Below are positions 35,697 through 47,655 of a DNA stretch of 64,000 nucleotides, one piece after another (within the stretch, counting starts at the first letter, position 1; every line of letters begins with the position of its first letter). The translations under genes and the position numbers were made by a program. The notes beneath the pieces were generated by a model. That model searched no databases. It was not told the DNA's origin and worked only from the letters and a program-made list of their open reading frames with translations. Origin of the DNA: Cucumis sativus (taxonomy: Eukaryota > Streptophyta > Magnoliopsida > Cucurbitales > Cucurbitaceae); the NCBI RefSeq assembly GCF_000004075.3, contig NC_026655.2:25839489-25903488 (forward strand), read 5' to 3'.

Positions 35697-38060
35697 TTAT
35701 TTATTATTTATCTATCTTCCTACAATTTAGAGTGGAGATTTTTGAATCCATAACCTCTTTTTTTTTTTTTTGTAAGTTAAATTGAATTAACGTTTGGTAA
35801 AGTATATTTGTTAAAAAAAGTTTAATAAAGTTTTTATATAGCGGTAAAAGATAAAGGTTCCAACCACTTTTGAAAGGAAAATAAATAAAATTGATGATTT
35901 TATTTTTTACATTAATTAAATAATTGTAAAGCATAAATCAATAATAAATACTTGTTTAAAAAAATCCAATATACATAAAAATAAATTTAAAGCAACCAAA
36001 AAGTTTATCTTAAAACATAGGATAATTAGTTTATAAAGGAAAATCGTTTTAAATTATAAAATTATTGAAAATATTTATAAAATATATATGTAAAAAATCC
36101 ACTGTCTATCAACATCTACAAGTGTCAATGAGTATCTTTATATGACATATGATAATAATTCATTAATGTCTATCAACATCTCGAAGTGATATTGTGTTAT
36201 ATCTAAACATTTTGATCCATTTTGTTATATTTGAAAACAAAAGAAGGTCTAGTTTCCTCTTTCAAAACACTAACAAAAAAGTGACCTAGATCCAACTCAC
36301 ACGAAGGTTACTCGTTCAACCTATTCAATGACGATAACACCAAGAGAGAATGAGTTCTCTTATTTATTACTGAACCGGGGACAATAAGGAAACCTAAGCT
36401 GGTGTATTGAACTTATTTAGAATTCAATAAACCTAATGTGTGCAGGAAAGAAAACGTGTGATCAAAATTACTGCGTTAACGTAATATAGGGTGGGATTTA
36501 TAATTATGTAAAAGGACAAAAGGAAAAAGGAAACAAAATTTAATAAAACTTGAAGTCAAAAAAACAAAAAGTGATTAATGTTTTCGCACTTTATGAAGAA
36601 AAGGTAAAATGATAGTGAAATTTTAGAATCAAATCAAATAATTTCATCATTATAAAGTAATACACAAGTGGTATGGGAAGGGATACTAAAAGCACAATTT
36701 CGTACGTGCAAAGCACTTTACACGTGTGCCATAATTTGAGTATTTTTTTTTCTTTTTTAGTTTTATAATTTATCACCACGTTTTAAATGGGCTTTTCTAT
36801 TTTTTAAAAAAATTTATATTTTACATATTTTAATAATTATTCTCTTTCTTTAATAAAATTGAGAGGCCAAATGTATTTTGGTCACTAAGATTTTGTCATT
36901 TTTCAGATACATAACTTATTTTTTTAGTCATAAAATGTTGACTAAGTTAAATTAAAGCTATGATGTGACTTCACATATTATGGCATAGGTTTGTTTGTAG
37001 TTTGAAATAATTACACTTTAAACTTTTTAAATTGTTGATAATTATCTTTGAACGATACAAAATAAATTATTTGAGTAAATGTATGAATGATCTGTAAAGA
37101 ATTTTTGTAATTGGGACTATAAATGATCTCCCTTGGATCACCAATCAATTTAATTGGAGACTATTGCACATATAGGAATTAGATTCAAAGTATTAGCATA
37201 TATAACAACATTTGAAAATTTTTAAAAATATAACAAAATCTAAATTAAAGAAAACTAATGTAACTTATTTTACGAAAATATGACAATTTAATAAATTAAA
37301 TATATGAATATTCGTATATTTGATTTAGAATATAAATTTTTTAAAAGTAATAATAATAAATAACTTTTGAGGTAATCCTTTCCGAAACACATTTATAGTA
37401 ACACTAGAATTATCATAATTTTTCTTTTTATAACTCTTTCTCTCCCCTAAAGGTACCATTAGAATTTAAATCAATACAACTATTAAATCATTATTCAAAA
37501 TGGTATAATTAAAGCTCAAGAATAATTGTTCCAAGATCCTAGAAGAATTTGATTCACACAATATATAGCACGTTGTTAAAATGATGAACATATCATGGTA
37601 CATAATATTTGGATTTATGTACCCATAAACATTAGGTAAAGTGGGTGTATTTAAAATATTAATATTTGTCAATCAATCACTAATGGATTGAAGTAAAAGG
37701 GTAATTTGATGTAAACGTCATACGATGACATAGAGGAAATAACGTCACTTTAATTATTGGAAGGAGTTTTTTCATTTAAAAATTAAAACTAACCCACCCT
37801 ATAATATAATATTACATGCACTTCGAATTTTGAGACTAGGAAGTTGGTTGTTATAGTTGAGTTATCGTATAGTTTATACTTAAATTATAGATTAAATTAG
37901 TTTGAGTTATAATTAATAGTATAGGTGTGAGGTGTAAACACGGTAAAAGAGAACAAAAAAAAGTGGCAGACGTAAAATAGTAAAAACGGTAACAAATAAT
38001 AAAATTTTTGAAGTTTGCACATTTATTTAAAAGCTCTATTTGTTTATTGTTTTTACTATG

Positions 38061-38131
38061 AGTGATGATCGAACGGTTGGAATCAATTTTTCGATCAAAC
38101 CGCCACTACACCAACTATGGTTAGTTTAATA
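38061..38131 (+). repeat. Dispersed repeat piece of the CGGTTTA family
   Basis: This segment (GATCGAACGGTTGGAATCAA ... CCACTACACCAACTATGG TTAGTTTAATA) shares order and wording with 44618-44696 and with the left end of the element at 47245. It ends directly in an (AT)n run. Confidence 0.45.
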
Positions 38132-38153
38132 TATATATATATATATATATATA
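38129..38153. repeat. (AT)n microsatellite
   Basis: About twelve AT units followed by (CATA) units. A second AT run lies at 38319-38345, followed by GATAG repeats. Confidence 0.85.
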
Positions 38154-38314
38154 CATACATAAATACACACAATTTAGCGTTAATAAATTAATAAAAACCT
38201 ACGTTGTGCTCATTTTTGCAGCTTATCTTATATTGTAAATAAGGGAATTAAACTCCATATCTTATATTATCATCAATCACAATCACATCTTTTGACATGT
38301 GGGTCCCATTATAA

Positions 38315-38318
<4 letters not shown>

Positions 38319-38345
<27 letters not shown>
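38319..38345. repeat. (TA)n microsatellite followed by (GATA)n
   Basis: About thirteen TA units, then GATAGGTAGATAGATATA. A compound microsatellite in the gene desert. Confidence 0.85.
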
Positions 38346-41300
38346 GATAGGTAGATAGATATATGGACGTGTTGTGTTATGTGTGCAATTACTTTTATAG
38401 CTTACGATTGAAACTTCCACCCTTTTATCTTCTTTGCAAATGAAAGATTTAGGAAAGCTTTTTTTGGATAGAACTTTCCACCTGGAACTTACGTGGCACA
38501 CTTTATCTTTGGTTATAGAAATTTGATTCAAACTTGAAAAAAGATTAAGGAATATATTCATCCAAAGTCTATTTAAATTACTTTCGAAATTTCTTCTTTA
38601 GTTAATATACAATACATCAAAAGTTACTTTTAAAAGGCTTTCACAAATTAAATATAATCTCATCCTTTACCTCTCTAAATTATACGTTCGAAGTTCAAAT
38701 TGTATCCTTTCTTACCTAAAAACACGATGTTTTCAAAAAGAAAGTATAAACAACGTAAAAGAAGAGTCGGGTGGACTTGTACATTTGATTTTTGCGCCTA
38801 ATCTTTTTCTAAAATGTAGACGAGACCACCTTACTACTAAAATACATGTAAAATTTCTCGCGAGTTTACCTATACGAGTGGAGCACGAAATAAAGTCAAA
38901 TTGAGAATTTAAGGAAATTAGAGATTCCCGTCGTGACCAATATATAAAAAGAAACATTTTCAAATACAAAACTCAACCGATTTAAAATGCAAAGCTCCAT
39001 ACATATACTTATCCGACCGTTGAAAATGAGAATGATATACAATATCGTCATTATATATACCACAGTCCTCCCCAAGTCTATACATAAGATATGCTGCTGC
39101 TTATACAATTAACTCCCAACCATGAAGAAGTCAGTCTTCCTCCACATAGAGAATTGAAGCATCTATCGCACACACTAACTCCATCTTTTGTTTTGCTTTT
39201 ATTTATCAAAATTAAATAAACAGATATCTTAATATGACGTAATTTTAAAAAAAAAATAAAAAAATTGGATGGTCATACCCAAATTAATTACTACTTTTAA
39301 TAATTAAACAAAGAAATCACACCCATTTCTAAAAAAATAAAGAATAAAAAATTCCCCACTTGAAATTTGATTAATAAATAAATAAAAAATTATTATAATG
39401 AATAATAAAATGATATATGTAAAAGGTCAACCCCCAGGAGATGTAATTTAAATTAAAGCATAAAATAAAGATGAGTTTGAAATTGTATTCGTGAGGTAAA
39501 AGGGGGGATTCATTTATGAGATCTGAGAGGTACGTAAGCGATCCCCATTAAAGGCATGCCAATTGGCAATTGCGGCCTCAATTGTAATTTGTGTGTTTCA
39601 CGTCCCCTTTTTCTTTCCCCCACGTGCTTTTTTAGGTTTAATAATTCCGGCCCTAAACTTCAAACATTTTTATGCATTTTTATTTTCATTTAAATCAAAA
39701 TAAAATACCGCAAAATTACACGATTAACTTCATCTTTTCCTAATTTTCAATTAATACATTGGATAGAAAAAGTTTGTATTAGTAATTTCTTAATTCTCTC
39801 TTGGTTTGCAAAACAATTCATTTATAATCATTTGTTGAATTTTAAATAATAACTATATGTCAATCTTATCAAGTTTAACGACTAGTTTGTTAATAGCAAT
39901 GACAAAAGAATATCAAACATTTTATTGTGAATAGATGATGAAAAGTTATTTTTTAAACAAAGTACACCTTTGAGAAGAGATCAGAGTTTTTTTTCAAGTA
40001 TAATTGGAGAGATAAAATTCGAATAACGAATAATAGAACATTCTCGTTCTCAATATATTCAGGTGTTAGTTTAAGTTAAACGAAACTTTTGGGAAATTAA
40101 GATATAAGAATCAGATACACTTATAAAAATTTGTAAATTTTTTTGTCAAAACTAATTTGTAAGATTTAAAAGTGGATGATGGTGCACTATGTTTATAACC
40201 GTTGTGATCTTAAAGACAAATTTTTATTCACTTTTGCAAGCAGACTAGTGAAATGATCTTAGAAGAATATGACAATTAATTTTAGTAAAACTTCCGTTTC
40301 TCAAACTTGACAAAATCATTAGCCAAATTTAAATTGAGCTCTCAAAATCTATAACTGCATACAATATTGTTAACACAAGTCTATTGCTACTAAAAATCGT
40401 CTCCATAACATATAGATTTTGTTATATTTACAATTTTTGTAAAATGTGATATACATATATGTCATCCATCATCGTTAAAAATAATAATTACGTATATTTT
40501 ATTAATTTGAAGTCTTGGCCAAGTTGAGAGTTTAAAGATGTCTTACCAACTATCAACCATTTGGTTAATTCCATGTCAATTTTATTATTTTTAAAAACAA
40601 TTATAAGTATTTGGTTAAATATTATTAACCTTCCAATTGCAAAATTTATTTAAGTGTCTATTAAATAAAAAATATTTCAACTCCAATTTCAAAGTACTTC
40701 CGACTTTTTCCCATTTTAAACAATATAATAATGTATACATTTTAGTTTGTGATTTATTTTTTAAAAAAATTAAAAATAAAAAAAAACTAAAATATTCATA
40801 TTTTATTCGTGATAGATATTTATATCACTAAAAAGAAGTTTGATTTGGTTTCAAATTTGACTTTCAAAATTAAAATCAAATACAACGTTCGATTTTAAAA
40901 AGATGATCTAATTGATGTGGTTTGAATGACTGCCTTTACTTTCTAGACTTCATATTTCAAATAGGTTCAATAATTACATCGTTAGGTAGTAAAGTTTGAG
41001 GACTAAAGAGTTACAAAATTCGTTACAAATCAAAATTGAAGAACTAAATAAAAAGACTAGTAAAAATATTTTAGCTTAAGTTATATAAGAAACCAAATAA
41101 ATAAAGTTTAACATAATGACACACTTGAAAAATTTATACGAAAATGACTTTCCACGAGAATCTCCATATAAAATTAAACGCTCCAAAGACTTTCATTAAA
41201 AATATTTGTAACGAATCAAAATATAGAACAGCATAAAAAAAATAAAAAATAAATAAACTTATTTCGTACTAATCAACTTTATTATTTTATTGGGTAAGGC

Positions 41301-42459
41301 TTAGTATAATATGTGTGTATATATAAAATATTGGTTGATGGAAAAGGTTGGTTAAGTTGAATAGGGAGTCCGCCCTAAAAAAAGAAAGGTTGAATAGCGA
41401 GTCAACTAACTGCACCCACATGCGCTATTCATACTTTATTATTATTCACTTATCTAACTCTTCTTCCTCTTCCAATATTCTAGTTCATTTTTCGAGTTCG
41501 TTTTGATTGGTCAACTTAATATTTTTTTATTAAGGTTACCTTTAATAGGCTTTCTTGATTTTTTTTCACACAGATATTGATTTTTTTGTGTTAGATAAAT
41601 TTTTCGTTTGATAATATATTAGATGTTTGAATTTATTATTTAATTTATATAATGATGGACTGCTTGTAGTAATGTTTTTTAATAAAAACAACAAATATAT
41701 AATTAAAATGTTTTAGAATTTTAATATCAAGTTTAGCATTCAACTACCTACGTATATTGAATATGTATTTTATATATTAGGTCATTGTAATGTTATATAT
41801 ATTAAATTTGGAGCTATATGATAATTAATTTTTATTTAAAAAAGAATCCAGCTTTGTGGTTAGGGATAGATGTACATAGTTGTTAGGTCGTTCTCATTCC
41901 TGTTTAGTCATCAACAAAAAAAAGTTCCTCGACTTCTTTCGTTTTTTTTTGTTTAATCGATATTCTTTTAACTTTGAAGTTAAATAAGCCTATCTAATAC
42001 TAATCATCAAATTTGATTTGAAATTATTAGATTTGGATGAATAAGCCATCCAACCAAATGGGTCATTTTTATAAAGAAAATGTATGATTAATAGAACAAA
42101 ACCAATTAATTGGTTTTTGTTTGTTGCTTCTTTTTTTTCTTTTTTCTTTTCATTTTTTTTCCTTGTGTTTGAAATATTGGAATTGTTTTTAAATTAAATT
42201 TGGGTCACATATATAATATTATAGATGGGTGGTTTTTCTTATAAACAACAAATATAGATGAACCACAATAATTAAAATATGAATTAAAGGCTTTTTTTTT
42301 TTATTAGATTAATCAAAGGCATTTAAGGCTATAGTTTTACTTTTTTTTTTTTTTTGAATAATTAGAAAAAACCAATTTGATGTTTTCCCTCTGAATGATA
42401 ATGGATGTGTCCTATTTGTTACTTAAAAGCCAAATCAAATTAGTGGATCGATCTAAACT

Positions 42460-42960
42460 AAGATGGACTCAAATGAACATTGCTCATCCATAAACTCCAA
42501 ATGTTGTAATATTTAAGTTTGGCAAAAACTTCAAATGTTATATAATTTAAGATCTTTCATTTCAAATCATGCATGAAGATGTTACCACTCGAAGTAAGTA
42601 GAGGCCCACACAAATGCTACTCACCCCTGAACTCCAAATGTTGTAATATTAAAGTTGAAAAAACTACAAAGTTGTATAGTTAAAAATTTATCGTTTTAAA
42701 TCATGAAGATGTTATAGTTTAAACAAAAATAGAGGCTTAGAGGAACACTAATATTCTCTAAACTTCGAATAATGTAACATCAAGATTGAAAAATCTATAA
42801 TGTTATATAGTTTAAAATTTACAGTTTAAACAAACATAGAGACCCAAACGAATACTACTCGTCTCTAAACTTCAAATGTTGTAATATTTAAATTAAAAAA
42901 GATACATAGTTTAAATTTTATAATGTTAAATCACGAACAACTAACATTTTAATCTTGTAT
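42460..42960. repeat. Degenerate tandem repeat, about 4 units of 107-138 bp
   Basis: The anchor AACTCCAAATGTTGTAATATT recurs at 42492 and 42630, and in diverged form at 42761 and 42868. Each unit also carries a TATAGTTTAAAATTTA-like block, TTTAAATCATGAAGATGTTA in the first ones, and a link like ATAGAGGCCCAAACGAATAC. Spacings are 138, 131 and 107 bp, so later units are shortened. No coding frame runs across the units. Confidence 0.75.
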
Positions 42961-43834
42961 ATTTAAATCTAAAATTTTCATGGTTTGTAATACGAAATTT
43001 TATAATGTTTTATTTAAATAGGAATAATATCATAAACTCTCCATTTTAAGATTTTGAAATATTTATTTAGTTGAAAAGAAAAACGAAGATTTTCCCTAAC
43101 AAAGGAAAATACAAAATAAATAAATTTCCCTACAAATTTCCAAGTGAAAATTTCACCATATCAAAAGTAAACCTTGGAGAAGAAAATTAAAATAGGGTAA
43201 AGAAGAAGCCTTGGTTAGCAATTATTACAATATTTTTTATTTTGGATTAAAATCCACACTTTCTTTAATTTTTTTTTAAGATAACAATTTAGTCAATTTT
43301 GTAATAACAATTCAGTCATTGTAAAATTTAATTAGTTTATGTTATAAAATTGAATATGAAAATTTAATGAGACATTTTTACCTAAATAAATCAATAGACT
43401 TCTTAGAAATTCAATCACGGAATAAAATTCAATCTCTATATCATAAAATACTAAAAAAGAGACTAAATTGTTACAGGTAAAAATTCAAACAAAATTAAAA
43501 ATACAAAAAACTATAGACTAATTATGTGTTTGAACTACATTTTCAAGTGTTTAATTTAGAAAATAAGTTATTTTTTTAAAAATAAACTATTTGAAAAACA
43601 CTTTAAACAAAATTTTAAGTGTATTTAAAATTATTTTTAAGAAAAAATTTAAACAAAGATGAATTTTTTGATTTTTTTAAAATTCAATTCAAACGCATTC
43701 TATAAAAAATTATGAAAATTTAATAATTGAAAGTATTGTTTAAGTTAATTTTTTTTAGAAAAATGGAAATAAAGAGAAAAAAAAATGAAAACGATAGAAT
43801 ATGAAAAAGAAAAAGAAGAAGCTTCGTAGATGGT

Positions 43835-43985
43835 GAGCCATGCGAGGGCAACGCGCCTAGTGGTCCGCGTGAACGTGTTTCCTATTTAACCCGAATATGA
43901 TTAAAAACTGGAACCTTCGGCTCCTCCTTCCTCTACTCGCTCGATCGCTTAACCCTTCCTCTCCCCTGACCGCGTAGATCCCTTA
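43835..43985. other. GC-richer island of unknown role in the gene desert
   Basis: A 150-bp island (for example GAGGGCAACGCGCCTAGTGG and CTCGCTCGATCGCTTAACCC) stands out sharply against sequence that is mostly A/T on both sides. No long ORF crosses it. It could be an old transposon piece, a conserved noncoding element, or the promoter of an unannotated transcript. Confidence 0.4.
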
Positions 43986-44617
43986 CCAAAAATAATAATA
44001 ATATACCCAAAAAGAGCAATTAGTTTTGGGTTTATTTTATTATTTCGATTTTATATTTCAAAGGTTTTAAATTCGAGTTTTATTTCGTTCAAAGTTTTAA
44101 GACTTCATGGTATTATTTTTTATTATTAAATAATCATTTTTATTTATTTATTAATTTTAGTTAATTAATTTAAAATAATTATGATGTAAATTTTAAGTTT
44201 AATTTCTCTCACAGAGAGATAGTGAATAATATAATTAATTGTAATTCTTTTACCTTGATTATTATATATTAAAATTAAAGAGTAAAAACGAAAAGGAGTT
44301 TTGCTCGTGAAAACATAGATGAAATTTAATAGAAACTAAATCCAAAATCGAATGACAAATAGTATGTTTTTGAATGTTTAATCTTAGAACAAATTGTAAA
44401 ATTCTCTTTCAATTACGAAGAATATGGACACTCGAACTTTTACGAGTTTTAAAGTACTTATCTTCAAGCTCATAAAGTAAATTCTAAACAATAAAAATTA
44501 ACCCCTCAAACTTGTACACTTTCTACTATAATATAAATTCAAGCGTTCGTCTTTAACACGTACATAAATTTGAGCATATAATTACAACTATCATAATACT
44601 TTAGAAGTAGGTACATG

Positions 44618-44696
44618 TAGCGATTAGTCAGTGTTAGTTTTTCCACCAAACCACCACTGAACCTACTATAATCGGTTTAATAAATATTCAAATCAA
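44618..44696 (+). repeat. Dispersed repeat piece of the CGGTTTA family
   Basis: GCGATTAGTCAGTGTTAGTT followed by CCACCAAACCACCACTGAAC and ACTATAATCGGTTTAATAAA matches the layout of 38061-38131 and the sequence ACTATAATCGGTAGG at the left end of 47245-47493. No target duplication was found. Confidence 0.4.
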
Positions 44697-45059
44697 TCTC
44701 ATCTTTAATTCTTTAGAAGTCGGTCGAGTCCTTCCTCTTCTTTGACCGTCCGCCTTCAATCCGATTAGCTTTTGGCCTATTCCACTTAGTCCAATTTTAA
44801 AAGAGTATTTTAAAAAATAGCAAAGGGATTAAAAATAGTTACAAAATATAGCAAATAAAAACTTCTACCAACCTCTAAAATTTTGGAACAATTAGAAAAT
44901 TATATAAAATGAACCTATATGTTTTGAATAACAATAAGCGATTATTTAATCAAGTATGACGAGAAGTTTTCCAATAAGCCCTACAATAAGTTTTAAGAAC
45001 TCTTTGGTTGATAGAATCTAAAATTTTGTTATAAATGTTTATTAACGATAAAATCTAAT

Positions 45060-45072
45060 ATATATATATATA
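45060..45072 (+). promoter_or_regulatory. Possible TATA element of the ALP1-like gene
   Basis: A TATATATATATATA run lies about 290 bases before the ATG at 45360. An alternative TATATATAT occurs near 45258-45267, about 95 bases before the ATG, with a pyrimidine-rich leader (CTTCAATCTTCTCTTTTCAC) after it. The nearer one gives a more usual leader length. Neither is proven. Confidence 0.3.
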
Positions 45073-45359
45073 GGAAATATTGGGAGTAATTTTCCCTTTT
45101 TATAATAAAATTGGCTCAATTTTATAAAAGAGAAAAGAAAAGGAAAATGGGTCCAATCTCTCCAATTTCAAGTCACCGTCAAACAATCCTCTACGCGTTC
45201 CCACTTACCCACACGTTTCTTCAAACACACTGTTTTCTTTTATTTCTTTCTTTGTTCATATATATATCATCATTTCTCCTCATTTCTCATTCTCACTTCA
45301 ATCTTCTCTTTTCACATTTGCTCAACACAAAGTTATTCATTCATACCCACTTCCATTTC

Positions 45360-46811
45360 ATGGAAATCTCCTCTTTCCCATTTCTTAATCAAGAAGAATT
45401 CTTACCCATCTTCAATCTCTTCTCCGAAATGGATAATCCCACCGCCACTTTCAATGTGAATCCAACATCTAAAAAACGGCGAAGATCTGACCCAAATTCC
45501 GATGACTTCAACAGTTTTTCTTTCACTGATGAAAACGATGATCCTACTGCTGACCCACTACTAAAACTCCCCTGTTGGTTCGATCCCCAACCCGAATCTC
45601 AACAAAATTGGCTCATGGACGCCCAAAAACCAAAACCCACCAACGATTTCCATCTCTCCGATCAAATTCCCAAAAAACCCCGCCGTGCATCGCCGGAAAA
45701 TCCCTCTCCGGTGAAGAATACCCCCGCCGGTGGTGGAGGAACTCAGCAGCGACGGCTATGGGTGAAAGACCGATCCAAGGATTGGTGGGATCAATGCAAC
45801 CACCCGGATTTTCCCGATGAGGAGTTCCGACGAGCATTCCGGATGAGTAAATCCACATTCGATATGATCTGTAAAGAACTGGATTCAACGGTGATGAAAA
45901 AAGACACAATGCTTCGTGTTGCGATTCCCGTACGGCAGCGTGTTGCCGTCTGTATATGGCGGTTGGCTACCGGAGAGCCACTCCGATTAGTTTCGAAAAG
46001 ATTTGGGTTAGGGATTTCAACTTGCCATAAATTAGTTCTGGAAGTTTGTTCAGCGATTCGTAAAGTTCTAATGCCGAAATTCCTCAATTGGCCAGATGAA
46101 TCAAAATTAACCAAAATCAAACAAGAATTCGAATCGATTTCAGGAATTCCCAAAGTGGGCGGTTCAATTTACACAACACATATCCCAATAATCGCACCAA
46201 AGAACAACGTAGCTGCTTATTTCAACAAACGCCACACAGAACGCAACCAAAAAACTTCATACTCCATCACTGTTCAAGGCGTCGTCGATCCCTCCGGTGT
46301 ATTCACCGACGTTTGCATCGGATGGCCGGGATCTATGCCGGACGATCAAGTTCTTGAGAAATCATTGCTTTACGAAAGAGCAAGTATGGGGTCATTGAAC
46401 GATGTGTTCATCGTCGGAAATTCAGGGTACCCATTAATGGATTGGTTGTTAGTTCCTTATACTGTACAGAATTTGACATGGACACAACATGGGTTTAATG
46501 AGAAAGTTGGGGAGATTCAGGCGGCAGCGAAGGCGGCGTTTGGGCGGTTGAAAGGGCGATGGACTTGTTTACAGAAAAGAACAGAGGTGAAACTGCAGGA
46601 GTTGCCGGTGGTGCTGGGAGCTTGCTGTGTTCTTCATAATATATGTGAAATGAGGAAGGAGAAATTCGATCCGGAGCTGAAATTTGAGGTTTATGATGAT
46701 GAAATGATGCCGGAAAACAACGGGTTGAGATCGGTGAGTGCGATTCAAGCTAGAGATCATATTGCTCATAATCTTCTTCACCATGGAATTGCTGGGACAG
46801 GATTTCTTTGA
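45360..46811 (+). CDS. Domesticated PIF/Harbinger transposase (ALP1-like, HARBI1-type DDE nuclease fold), 483 aa
   Basis: One intronless frame. I start at ATG 45360 (MEISSFPFLNQEEFLP); the frame runs open upstream to a TTG at 45111, but that part reads as Phe/Leu/His-rich leader translation. A second ATG is at 45429. Residues 25-130 are disordered, with basic KKRRR and KKPRR patches. A helical DNA-binding-like region follows (FRMSKSTFDMICKELDSTV, then GLGISTCHKLVLEVC). The DDE_Tnp_4 fold is at about 262-428. Usual GAIDGTHI reads GGSIYTTHI (D to Y271). GWPGSMPDD keeps D328. The GDSGYP site reads GNSGYP (N354). The last acidic residue in xIERAFG reads AKAAFG (E to K391). Two of three catalytic residues are therefore lost, so it is unlikely to transpose. 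Arabidopsis ALP1, a related gene, joins PRC2; whether this one does is unknown. Confidence 0.92.
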   Translation: MEISSFPFLNQEEFLPIFNLFSEMDNPTATFNVNPTSKKRRRSDPNSDDFNSFSFTDENDDPTADPLLKLPCWFDPQPESQQNWLMDAQKPKPTNDFHLSDQIPKKPRRASPENPSPVKNTPAGGGGTQQRRLWVKDRSKDWWDQCNHPDFPDEEFRRAFRMSKSTFDMICKELDSTVMKKDTMLRVAIPVRQRVAVCIWRLATGEPLRLVSKRFGLGISTCHKLVLEVCSAIRKVLMPKFLNWPDESKLTKIKQEFESISGIPKVGGSIYTTHIPIIAPKNNVAAYFNKRHTERNQKTSYSITVQGVVDPSGVFTDVCIGWPGSMPDDQVLEKSLLYERASMGSLNDVFIVGNSGYPLMDWLLVPYTVQNLTWTQHGFNEKVGEIQAAAKAAFGRLKGRWTCLQKRTEVKLQELPVVLGACCVLHNICEMRKEKFDPELKFEVYDDEMMPENNGLRSVSAIQARDHIAHNLLHHGIAGTGFL

Positions 46812-47244
46812 TGAGATTGGATTTTGATGAACAATGAAGAATCTATATATAAATATATATTTACATTTACAATTATTTGTTCAAAAAAAATTAATAAAAG
46901 AAATATTAAGATTTGTTTATTTGAAAGTATACTTGTAATTTGGAGGGAAGATTTGGTAGCTTTTAGGGTGATTTTAGGGGTTAGTGGTAGTGTTTTACAT
47001 ATTGAATCAAGAGAGAAAGGGATGTAATTGAGCAATGTCTCTTTTTCAATCTTTTTTGAATGGAAGATTAGATTACTTTTCTTTTATAATTTGGGAGTTA
47101 GATTTTGTTTTCTTGATCATGGAAAAAAATTGGATTGATAGGTACATTTGTGTAATGAAAAATTGAAGATGTGGAATACAAACAAGATTGTGTACTTGTA
47201 TGGTGTGTAAAGAGAATTGTTTTGTTCAGTTTTGTTGTTTATAA

Positions 47245-47493
47245 CCAACTATAATCGGTAGGAGTTAAAAGAAGAGGTTTGGTCGGTGTTGGTTGAGAAA
47301 AATACAAATAGACACATTTTTTTAAAAAAAATCAAAGGCTTAAATCATTCTAAACCGACCAATCAACCGACAAAGGATCGGTTTGCAATTCTTCATGGTC
47401 AAGATTGGTTTGAACATTTACTAAATCAACCATAGTCGATTTAGTGTCATTTTGATCGGAAAACCGACTCTAACCTACCAATACTCACCCCTA
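47245..47493. mobile_element. MULE-type MITE candidate with 11-bp target duplication
   Basis: The 249-bp segment is flanked by perfect 11-bp direct repeats, GTTGTTTATAA at 47234-47244 and 47494-47504. Its left end (TATAATCGGTAGGAGTTA) and the complement of its right end (AGTATTGGTAGGTTAGAG) are related, giving imperfect inverted ends. The interior repeats CGGT/ACCG words and has no ORF. A 9-11 bp duplication is typical of Mutator-like elements. Related pieces lie at 38061 and 44618. Confidence 0.65.
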
Positions 47494-47630
47494 GTTGTTT
47501 ATAAAGAATTTTTGTTTCACAATGAAATAAGAGGAATGTCATTATACTCTTCCAAGCTAAATGAAATGGTTAGGTCCCCTAGTTTTTTTTACTCGATCTT
47601 ATAATTATTTTCACCCTTAATATGACTAGT

Positions 47631-47655
47631 TATATATATGTGTGTGTGTGTGTGT
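47631..47655. repeat. (TA)n(TG)n compound microsatellite
   Basis: A short TA run passes directly into about eight TG units. Confidence 0.85.

Larger units (their letters stand above)
33900..45050. other. 11-kb AT-rich gene desert
   Basis: No supported gene. It holds the VOC gene promoter (33900-34200), a long (TA)n at 35622-35696, further (AT)n at 38129-38153 and 38319-38345, a degenerate tandem array at 42460-42960, CGGTTTA-type dispersed repeat pieces at 38061-38131 and 44618-44696, and a GC-richer island at 43835-43985. Open frames here are short and of low complexity. The last 100-200 bases are the promoter of the ALP1-like gene. Confidence 0.6.

Noticed and set aside
45111..45359. 83-residue N-terminal extension of the ALP1-like protein, resembling membrane segments
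   Set aside because: It starts at a TTG; its composition (Phe/Leu/His/Ser) is that of a pyrimidine-rich leader. The ATG at 45360 gives the usual start.
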